Below, in pieces: positions 40,867-46,316 of a stretch of DNA of 46,316 nt (its first letter is position 1; each line of letters begins with the position of its first letter). This DNA comes from an uncultured Lachnospiraceae bacterium (GTDB lineage: Bacteria; Bacillota; Clostridia; Lachnospirales; Lachnospiraceae): positions 1 through 46,316 of the forward strand of contig CAMWUU010000001.1 of the NCBI GenBank assembly GCA_947177515.1, given 5' to 3'. A model generated the notes under the pieces. The model was not told where the DNA came from. It was given only the letters and a program-made list of their open reading frames with translations, and made no database searches. The position numbers were made by a program, and so were the translations under genes.

Positions 40867-42241
40867 GGATTTTGTCCTTAAAAACAAAACGGCTCAGACC
40901 CTTTACGATAATTATGCAAAGGATATGCCGATTTTTGATTTCCACTGTCATTTGAGCATTGAGGAAATCTACAATGATAAAAAATTTTCTTCCATCACCG
41001 AGGCGTGGCTTGGCGGTGACCATTATAAATGGCGACTGATGCGCGAGATGGGTGTGGATGAAAGTTATATCACAGGGGATAAAAGTGACTATGAGAAATT
41101 TTTAAAGTATGCCGAGGTGATGCCTTATGCGATTGGCAACCCGATTTTCCACTGGACACACTTAGAACTGCGCCGCTATTTTGGCATCGATGAAATTCTT
41201 TCGCCCCAAACGGCGGAATCGATTTTTAAACGCGCGAATGAAAAGCTGGAAACGCTTACCGCGCGAAAATTAATTACCATGAGTAATGTAAAAAAGCTTT
41301 TTACGACGGATGATCCGATTGATGACCTGCATTTCCATAAACTGCTGCGGGAGGACAAATCCTTTGAGGTTGAGGTGGATCCAGCGTTCCGTCCGGACAA
41401 AGCGATCAATATCGAGCTGCCAACCTATGTTCCTTATATTGCAAAGCTTGCGGATGCTGCGGATGTAAGGATTGACGGGATAGAAAGCCTTTGCGCGGCG
41501 CTGACAAAGCGCATTGAATATTTTGACAGCATAGGCTGCGTATGTTCCGATCATGCGCTCGATGTTGTAATGTATATGCCTGCCACTATGGAGCAGGTGG
41601 ATAAAATTGTGAAAAAGGCACTTGCGGGCGACGATTTAACCCGTATGGAGGTGGAGCAGTATAAGGGATATATCCTTGTACATCTGGGCAGACAGTACGC
41701 GCGCCTGCACTGGGTGCAGCAGTATCATATCGGCGCGCTGCGCAATAATTCCGCAAGATATATGGGACTGCTTGGATCTGATACAGGATTTGATGCGATC
41801 GAGGATCAGACTTTTGCAAAGAAACTTTCCATGCTGTTAGATATGCTTGATTCTACGGATGAACTGCCAAAAACCATCCTTTACTGCCTGAATCCGAGGG
41901 ATAACGAGGTCTTGGCGACATTGATAAACTGTTTCCAACAGGGCGGGATTGTCGGTAAGATGCAGTTTGGCTCGGCATGGTGGTTTAACGACCAGAAGGA
42001 TGGGATGGAGCGCCAGCTAATGGCTTTATCGCAGGTTGGATTAATCAGTAAATTTGTCGGGATGCTGACCGACAGCCGCAGTTTCCTCTCCTACACACGC
42101 CACGAGTATTTTCGCAGGATTCTTTGTAATATGCTCGGTACACTGATTGAGGAGGGAGAGTATCCAAACGAAGTCGAATTTGTTGGCGGGATTGTTAAAG
42201 ATATTTGCTATCATAATGCAGTGAATTATTTTAGAAAATAA
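40847..42241 (+). CDS. uxaC: Glucuronate/galacturonate isomerase
   Basis: A 464-residue amidohydrolase-superfamily enzyme converting D-galacturonate to D-tagaturonate (and D-glucuronate to D-fructuronate). The HxH metal site is at 33-35 (FDFHCHLS). ITEAWLGGDHYKWRLMREMG, FTTDDPIDDL, and the C-terminal MLTDSRSFLSYTRHEYFRRILCN are diagnostic. AAGGGGGATTGTT precedes ATG 40847; the in-frame ATG at 40826 is not favoured. It is the first step of the monomer pathway, although it is the last gene of the locus here. A stem-loop lies between it and the convergent methyltransferase gene. Confidence 0.95.
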   Translation: MKNFMDKDFVLKNKTAQTLYDNYAKDMPIFDFHCHLSIEEIYNDKKFSSITEAWLGGDHYKWRLMREMGVDESYITGDKSDYEKFLKYAEVMPYAIGNPIFHWTHLELRRYFGIDEILSPQTAESIFKRANEKLETLTARKLITMSNVKKLFTTDDPIDDLHFHKLLREDKSFEVEVDPAFRPDKAINIELPTYVPYIAKLADAADVRIDGIESLCAALTKRIEYFDSIGCVCSDHALDVVMYMPATMEQVDKIVKKALAGDDLTRMEVEQYKGYILVHLGRQYARLHWVQQYHIGALRNNSARYMGLLGSDTGFDAIEDQTFAKKLSMLLDMLDSTDELPKTILYCLNPRDNEVLATLINCFQQGGIVGKMQFGSAWWFNDQKDGMERQLMALSQVGLISKFVGMLTDSRSFLSYTRHEYFRRILCNMLGTLIEEGEYPNEVEFVGGIVKDICYHNAVNYFRK

Positions 42242-42308
42242 TATCTGCCTGCCTGTACGTTGCATAAATGGACGTAAAGTGGGGCAGCGGGAATTGTTTG
42301 GTTTTCAG

Positions 42309-42344
42309 GGTTGGTGGGATTCTAAAATAGGGATCCCACCAACC
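42309..42344. other. Perfect 12-bp stem between convergent uxaC and methyltransferase genes
   Basis: GGTTGGTGGGAT pairs with ATCCCACCAACC around a 12-base loop. Neither side has a T run, so it is not a standard intrinsic terminator, but its position between two convergent genes suggests transcript-end formation or blocking of read-through. Confidence 0.55.
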
Positions 42345-42355
42345 GGGTAGGGTAA

Positions 42356-43285
42356 TTAATCTAAATGGAGTTGTAGCTGCATAGGTACACGGTTAGGATT
42401 TTCTATGTACTCCTTTAAATGTAGTGCTACATATCTAGCTAGTTCTACAGGAACCGCATTCCCTATTATCTGTTCTAAGTCTGTTTTATTTCCCGAAAAC
42501 TTAAATGATTTGGGAAATGTTTGAATTCTGGCTCTTTCAAGGGTAGTAAGAGGTCTAACCTTGCTTAGATCTTTTGTTGCATCCCCCGAATGTATAGAAT
42601 AGCAAGGGGGAATTGGTCTGTTAACCCCTCGTACAGTCGGGCTGGGTTCGTCAATACTAAAAATACCTCTTCTTGTATATGATCTCGGATGACGGTAATA
42701 GAATTCGGTATGGAATTCATCACCGAGGTATTCACGAATTGTTGTACTTTTTGAAGATAAATCGGCATATAAACTAGAAGTTAAAAAATCGTCATTATCA
42801 TCTTTATGTCCAATTAAAAAAAATCGTTTTCTTTTTTGGGGAACACCACAAAGGGAAGCATCCAGAATCACTTGCGATAAACCATATTTTTCTGATCTGA
42901 AAAGAGCTATTGCCTTTGGCAGGGTTTGTGATTTCAAAATTCTGTCCACATTCTCCATAACAAACCATTCCGGCTTTACGGAGCAAATCAGTTCAGTATA
43001 CCTAAGTGTTAGATTAGCACGTCCCTGTGTTTCGTCTTGTTTTCCGGCAGAAGAATAATCTTGACATGGTGGTCCTCCTATAATAATATCTGGAGAAAAA
43101 CTTTTGAGGTATTCCGGCGTAAGATCGTATGCATCAATTAACTCTGCATTATGGTCAAAATTATTGTTATATATTTCAACGGCCTTATCCCAATTATCAA
43201 AGGCCTTAACCATATTAAACCCTGCCTTGTGAAAGCCTAATGATAAGCCGCCGCACCCACAAAATATGTCAACTACATTAATCAT
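42356..43285 (-). CDS. DNA cytosine-5 methyltransferase of a type II R-M system
   Basis: A 309-residue C5-cytosine methyltransferase. Motif I FCGCGG (8-13), motif IV GGPPCQ with catalytic C74, motif VI ENV (111-113), motif VIII QKRKR (150-154), motif IX around RARIQTFP, and motif X IGNAVPVELA are all present. The target-recognition region lies about 190-255. AAGGAGG-like sequence for it lies inside the end of the upstream endonuclease gene, and the start overlaps that stop as ATGA. It methylates the site cut by its partner. Markedly AT-rich compared with the pectin genes, which suggests acquisition from another genome. Confidence 0.93.
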   Translation of the reverse strand: MINVVDIFCGCGGLSLGFHKAGFNMVKAFDNWDKAVEIYNNNFDHNAELIDAYDLTPEYLKSFSPDIIIGGPPCQDYSSAGKQDETQGRANLTLRYTELICSVKPEWFVMENVDRILKSQTLPKAIALFRSEKYGLSQVILDASLCGVPQKRKRFFLIGHKDDNDDFLTSSLYADLSSKSTTIREYLGDEFHTEFYYRHPRSYTRRGIFSIDEPSPTVRGVNRPIPPCYSIHSGDATKDLSKVRPLTTLERARIQTFPKSFKFSGNKTDLEQIIGNAVPVELARYVALHLKEYIENPNRVPMQLQLHLD

Positions 43286-44373
43286 ACTTCCTCCTCGAAT
43301 AAATCAGGCGAGTTATAAATAATAGCATCAAAACGTCTTTCAGGGCTTAACAAATTTTGTCCGCCTCCCAAAATGATATTCTTGATTTCCTGTTTTGTAA
43401 TCCTTGGGTTAGTTAGTTCGGGACAAGTCATAATAGGATGTGTCCGCAACCCGTTTGATGCAAAGGCTTTATCGTTTTTTGTATTGTACGATAACTCATC
43501 AATAATACGCCTTCCGTCAAAATGCCCGTTTTCAGCGTAGTCTTTAAGCATCTTAAAGAGCCAGATCATTGTCCTTTCATGTCTGCCTATCTTTTTAAGA
43601 TGCTTTATTCCATTAGGGGCAGTAATAAAGTCACTTTCACTTGGCATAAATAGTAATAACATGCCACAATTGCTCCATACGAAAACATCCAGACAATGAT
43701 CGGATAATTTGGGGGATTTCCCTTCTGTTTTCCATATTGGTTCCATAATTATGGGTATTTGATTATGATAACTTGCGCAAACGATCCTTTTTATCGCGTT
43801 ATAAATTCCGTATGTATGTGGTAAAATAGAATTTATTTCGCTCCAGTCATTAATATCATGACATACATCACAAAGAAGTTCTTTTATTAGAACCAAATCA
43901 TCATTAAGTGCATGGATAAAACTGCATGCAAGATAAATGATTGTATCAGGTCTGATTACGATTTCTGAGCCAAAGAACTCATCCGATAGTTCACAGGTTG
44001 GATTGTCAGGTAATGCAACCAGTTTGATCTCTAGTGATGTAAGGCATTGGCCATTAGATAAGATTACCAGATCGTTTCTCGGGATACTTCCAGTAACATA
44101 TTTCTGAAATGGAGTATATTGTGTTTCGAAAGAAAAATAAATATCATCTCCTAATGGATCTATCCCAAACAGTTCGTCTATTCCAATTTTAATGATATTT
44201 TTATTCATATTAGTATTTGCTGTGCAGTAAACTGCTTTCATTCCTTTTGAGTAAAGATAGCAGGCTAATGCAGCAGGAAATGATGAATTGAATTGATTCT
44301 TTCCCCAAGTGTCTTTTAATGAATAATCACGATTGGAATGAACAATTCCAAATAGTCTTGGATTATCGGGCAT
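43282..44373 (-). CDS. HindVP-like type II restriction endonuclease
   Basis: A 363-residue protein. The start RLFGIVHSNRDYSLKDTWGKNQFNSSFPAALACYL resembles HindVP-type endonucleases, which recognise GRCGYC. A PD-(D/E)xK-like nuclease core is visible as D101 (RNDLVILSN) and E115-I-K117 (LEIKLVALPD). It is the upstream gene of the pair and overlaps the methyltransferase by 4 bp, the usual layout of a type II system. AAGGAGG precedes ATG 44373. The family assignment rests on recollection of the N-terminal pattern, so the recognition site is a prediction only. Confidence 0.7.
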   Translation of the reverse strand: MPDNPRLFGIVHSNRDYSLKDTWGKNQFNSSFPAALACYLYSKGMKAVYCTANTNMNKNIIKIGIDELFGIDPLGDDIYFSFETQYTPFQKYVTGSIPRNDLVILSNGQCLTSLEIKLVALPDNPTCELSDEFFGSEIVIRPDTIIYLACSFIHALNDDLVLIKELLCDVCHDINDWSEINSILPHTYGIYNAIKRIVCASYHNQIPIIMEPIWKTEGKSPKLSDHCLDVFVWSNCGMLLLFMPSESDFITAPNGIKHLKKIGRHERTMIWLFKMLKDYAENGHFDGRRIIDELSYNTKNDKAFASNGLRTHPIMTCPELTNPRITKQEIKNIILGGGQNLLSPERRFDAIIYNSPDLFEEEV

Positions 44374-44407
44374 CGTAATCCTCCTTAAATTAAAAAATTC
44401 CCATATT

Positions 44408-44435
44408 ATTTTATCATACTTACCGAAAAGATCAA
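44408..44435 (-). promoter_or_regulatory. Promoter of the R-M operon
   Basis: On the minus strand TTGATC (44435-44430), 16-bp spacer, TAAAAT (44413-44408), about 35 bp before ATG 44373. Matches are moderate. Confidence 0.5.
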
Positions 44436-44612
44436 GAGATAAATTATTAATAGTAAATTATGTTGTGTGAAACAGTAAAACTCTGGAAACAGTAAAAACA
44501 CGGAGATCATCCTCTTATCAACTAATTATGACCAACAGTCATTTTTGGGGTTAAATGAAGTCGACTATGCTTCCCTATTCAGCATAAATCCCCACAAGGT
44601 GTGATACAACGC

Positions 44613-44621
44613 TGGTATAAT
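44613..44621 (+). promoter_or_regulatory. Extended -10 element without an obvious gene
   Basis: TGGTATAAT matches TGnTATAAT. The next gene lies 344 bp downstream with its own promoter, so this could start a small RNA or be chance. Confidence 0.3.
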
Positions 44622-44848
44622 AGCAGTTTTCAGACACTTATAAATACCTGCTGGATATTTTTTATTTCAGGTATGTTTGGAAGGGTTGTATTTGAGTTTC
44701 CGATTTTTCCTGTCTGCTTTCTGCAAAGCCGCTAAATACCAGACGTATGGGTATTGTTGTGATTGTGCTTTTTATGAATAATACTGATTTTATGCGGGCT
44801 TCGAAGGTGCAAATTTTAAAAATGGGGAAACTTAAAAGAGTTGCAGTC

Positions 44849-44877
44849 TTGAAAAAAATTTGGTATTCATATATAAT
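44849..44877 (+). promoter_or_regulatory. Promoter of the gene at 44965
   Basis: TTGAAA (44849-44854), 17-bp spacer, TATAAT (44872-44877). The predicted start near 44884 leaves a leader of about 80 bases. Confidence 0.7.
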
Positions 44878-44964
44878 TTAGGAAGAGTTTTAAAGATTTT
44901 ATGTAATGTGGGTAGGATATTACATAAAATGGATGTGGTTAGAAGAAAGGGAAAGGTGGGTCTT

Positions 44965-45225
44965 ATGTTCGGTTTCCTAAAAAAAGTCGGAAAAGTGAAT
45001 CAGCTTGAGAAAATTGCGCAGGAACTGGAAATGAACATGTCAAATAATTATAAAGATGCGGCGCAGGAAAACTTTAAGGAATTTGAGCGGACTTTAAATG
45101 ATTTAAGTGCAACAGGAGAGATTAGTGAAGCGCAGGCTGCAAGCTATAAACGAAAGTTGTCCGCCTATAAACAGAAATTGAAAAATTATACGCACAAGGA
45201 TCAGAAGGTTACATGGATGCTGTAA
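44965..45225 (+). CDS. Small helical protein of unknown function
   Basis: An 86-residue protein (MFGFLKKVGKVNQLEKIAQ...) that is almost wholly alpha-helical in character, with heptad-like spacing and mixed charges over residues 10-75. No cysteine, signal peptide or membrane span. AAAGGTGGG precedes ATG 44965, preferred to an upstream in-frame GTG or ATG that would put the promoter inside the gene. I do not recognise the family. It is followed 103 bp later by another unknown gene with its own promoter. Confidence 0.65.
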   Translation: MFGFLKKVGKVNQLEKIAQELEMNMSNNYKDAAQENFKEFERTLNDLSATGEISEAQAASYKRKLSAYKQKLKNYTHKDQKVTWML

Positions 45226-45264
45226 GGGAAAATGGGATTTACCTGCCAATTTCCGACAAAAATA

Positions 45265-45293
45265 TTGACAGTAAGTTACGGTTATGCTATACT
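45265..45293 (+). promoter_or_regulatory. Strong consensus promoter of the gene at 45329
   Basis: TTGACA (45265-45270), 17-bp spacer, TATACT (45288-45293). Start predicted near 45300, leaving a leader of about 29 bases. Confidence 0.8.
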
Positions 45294-45328
45294 TTTTTGC
45301 AGTAAATACAAACAGGGAGGAATGGAGT

Positions 45329-45973
45329 ATGATATTAAAGGAAGCATATCGCTATCAGAATTTTTTAGATCGCTTGCTTTCGGAGGTGCAGACTTTTTTG
45401 ATGTCTGAAACATTTATTACAAATGTAAAGCAGACACATCACCGTAAAAAAGCAAACCCGGATGCGCAGGATGAAGTGATTGAGGTGAAAAAAAGAATTG
45501 TGAGCGGGGTTTTGCAGTTGGTTTCCGCGCCTGCCTTCACCCCAATGCAGGCAGTGGATTTTACAGTGAGGGCGTTAGAGGAAAAGGAAAAACTTTCGCT
45601 TGCCATTCTCGAAGCTAAAAAGACAACAAAAATCGATATGGATCATACGGTCGCGATGAATAAAAAGCGGCAGGAATTTATTGCGACATTAAAATTTATG
45701 GATGGGGTGAAGGACAAAGAAGAGAAGTCGGGAGGTACGGATTACAAGTTTAACCAGGAAGGGAACCAGGTATCCTACTGTTATGATATTGACGAGGTGG
45801 TTACGATCGATTTTGACAGAAAGGATGTCAAAGGGCTGATTAAGAAACTGACAAAGCAGTGTGACGAATTGTCGATTATCCTAGATGGGCTTTTGGTTAC
45901 TACAAAGGTCGATTATACCCCGATCTGGGATATCAATGATTCCCTCGAAGATATTATTCTGGGGAATGTTTGA
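45329..45973 (+). CDS. Conserved-looking protein of unknown function
   Basis: A 214-residue soluble protein. The N-terminal half is helical (AYRYQNFLDRLLSEVQTFL; FTVRALEEKEKLSLAILEAKK), the C-terminal part mixed (QVSYCYDIDEVVTIDFDRKDVKGLIKKL, then VDYTPIWDINDSLEDIILG). It contains a lysine-rich, basic stretch near residues 35-50. The style recalls small proteins of phage or mobile-element origin, but no family is recognised. GGGAGG lies ten bases upstream of ATG 45329, and a near-consensus promoter is well placed. Likely well expressed. Confidence 0.7.
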   Translation: MILKEAYRYQNFLDRLLSEVQTFLMSETFITNVKQTHHRKKANPDAQDEVIEVKKRIVSGVLQLVSAPAFTPMQAVDFTVRALEEKEKLSLAILEAKKTTKIDMDHTVAMNKKRQEFIATLKFMDGVKDKEEKSGGTDYKFNQEGNQVSYCYDIDEVVTIDFDRKDVKGLIKKLTKQCDELSIILDGLLVTTKVDYTPIWDINDSLEDIILGNV

Positions 45974-46316
45974 GGATTTTTACCCGGTGCCGCGCCCTAA
46001 AGGCATAACCTGACTTGCTGCGATGGAACCTAAATCAGGATAGTTGGCCGCATTTGCTGATATGCAGCATGGGCAGGTAAATCGGATGATTTCATAGTCA
46101 GTATGACCGCTTAGAATAGAACTAAAATGGATTTCCTGTGGCTGGCCGCTTCAGGTGCAGATGAAGTATGATGCTGCATACTGCCTGTCTTGCTGCTTTG
46201 CAAAAAGATATTGGCGAATTGATTTTAGTGATGTTTTACTTTATTGAACATGAGGTTCAAATTGGATGCCGTCTGCGCAGTGCGATTTGCGAGATTGTAA
46301 ATTCCCTGTTTTGTCG
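45974..46316. other. Right-hand end without a confident gene
   Basis: About 340 bp. A minus-strand frame, 45980-46150, reads ...GHTDYEIIRFTCPCCISANAAN and ends at a stop, but has no ATG start and may be a dispersed intergenic repeat. A plus-strand frame from ATG 46168 stays open to the window edge (49 codons) but has a poor ribosome-binding site. Neither is called as a gene. Confidence 0.4.

Larger units (their letters stand above)
44374..44964. other. Noncoding region upstream of the R-M operon
   Basis: About 590 bp with no credible gene. It holds the leftward R-M promoter, a direct repeat of GAAACAGTAAAA (44469-44480 and 44486-44497, 17-base period), an extended -10 at 44613 with nothing coding for 350 bp downstream, an ATACCTG/CAGGTAT inverted repeat near 44645-44675, and the promoter for the gene at 44965. 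Confidence 0.5.

Overview
The window looks like a chromosomal segment of an anaerobic, Gram-positive Clostridia, most likely a Lachnospiraceae-type gut or rumen bacterium. The evidence is strong G-rich ribosome-binding sites, sigma-A promoters with 16-18 bp spacing, lipoproteins with typical Firmicutes lipoboxes, an LplB/YtcP-type polysaccharide ABC transporter, and a uronate isomerase pathway. No rRNA, tRNA, CRISPR array or intact transposon was seen. All family assignments come from reading motifs in the translated sequence; no database search was run.

Layout. (1) 1-7.0 kb, mixed housekeeping: the 3' end of an unknown gene, a zinc-ribbon/P-loop kinase-like protein, a small basic protein, a TldD/PmbA protease pair ending in a strong terminator, a cytoplasmic zinc-binding (CZB) chemoreceptor, and a leftward TetR-flavodoxin operon with a likely autoregulatory operator. 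(2) 7.4-17 kb: a GH31 glycosidase, two very large tandem paralogous lipoproteins of unknown function, and an ECF sigma/anti-sigma pair. (3) 17-42.2 kb, a pectin/galacturonate utilisation locus. A leftward pectin methylesterase faces a long rightward ABC-transporter operon across a 640-bp control region rich in palindromes. The transporter operon holds two permeases, a large binding lipoprotein and an ATPase, interleaved with five small multi-pass membrane proteins of unknown function. Then follow GH28 polygalacturonase, GH105 hydrolase, GH4 alpha-galacturonidase, an AEC-type carrier, an Eda aldolase fused to a VOC-like domain, a TIM-barrel isomerase, a second sugar ABC ATPase, and uxaB, uxaA and uxaC. 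(4) 42.3-44.4 kb: a leftward, AT-rich type II restriction-modification pair (HindVP-like endonuclease and C5 methyltransferase), probably acquired horizontally. (5) 44.4-46.3 kb: a long noncoding stretch and two small unknown genes with their own near-consensus promoters.

How the pectin genes fit together. The binding lipoprotein and permeases would import partly methylated oligogalacturonides. None of the depolymerising enzymes (CE8, GH28, GH105, GH4) has a signal peptide, so de-esterification and hydrolysis appear to happen in the cytoplasm. UxaC, UxaB and UxaA would convert D-galacturonate through tagaturonate and altronate to 2-keto-3-deoxygluconate (KDG). Eda would split the phosphorylated product to pyruvate and glyceraldehyde 3-phosphate. 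KDG kinase, the KduI/KduD steps for unsaturated products, and a dedicated regulator are not in the window and must lie elsewhere.

The uxaB-uxaA-uxaC stretch is interrupted by small foreign-looking genes: a DUF7660-like protein, a SUKH/SMI1-KNR4-like protein, a frameshifted TnpB (IS200/IS605) remnant and a truncated zinc-ribbon protein. The features most worth follow-up are the transporter operon with its five unexplained membrane proteins, its dual-palindrome control region, the tandem giant lipoproteins beside an ECF sigma factor, the 30-bp tandem repeat array, and the immunity-like genes in the uronate operon.
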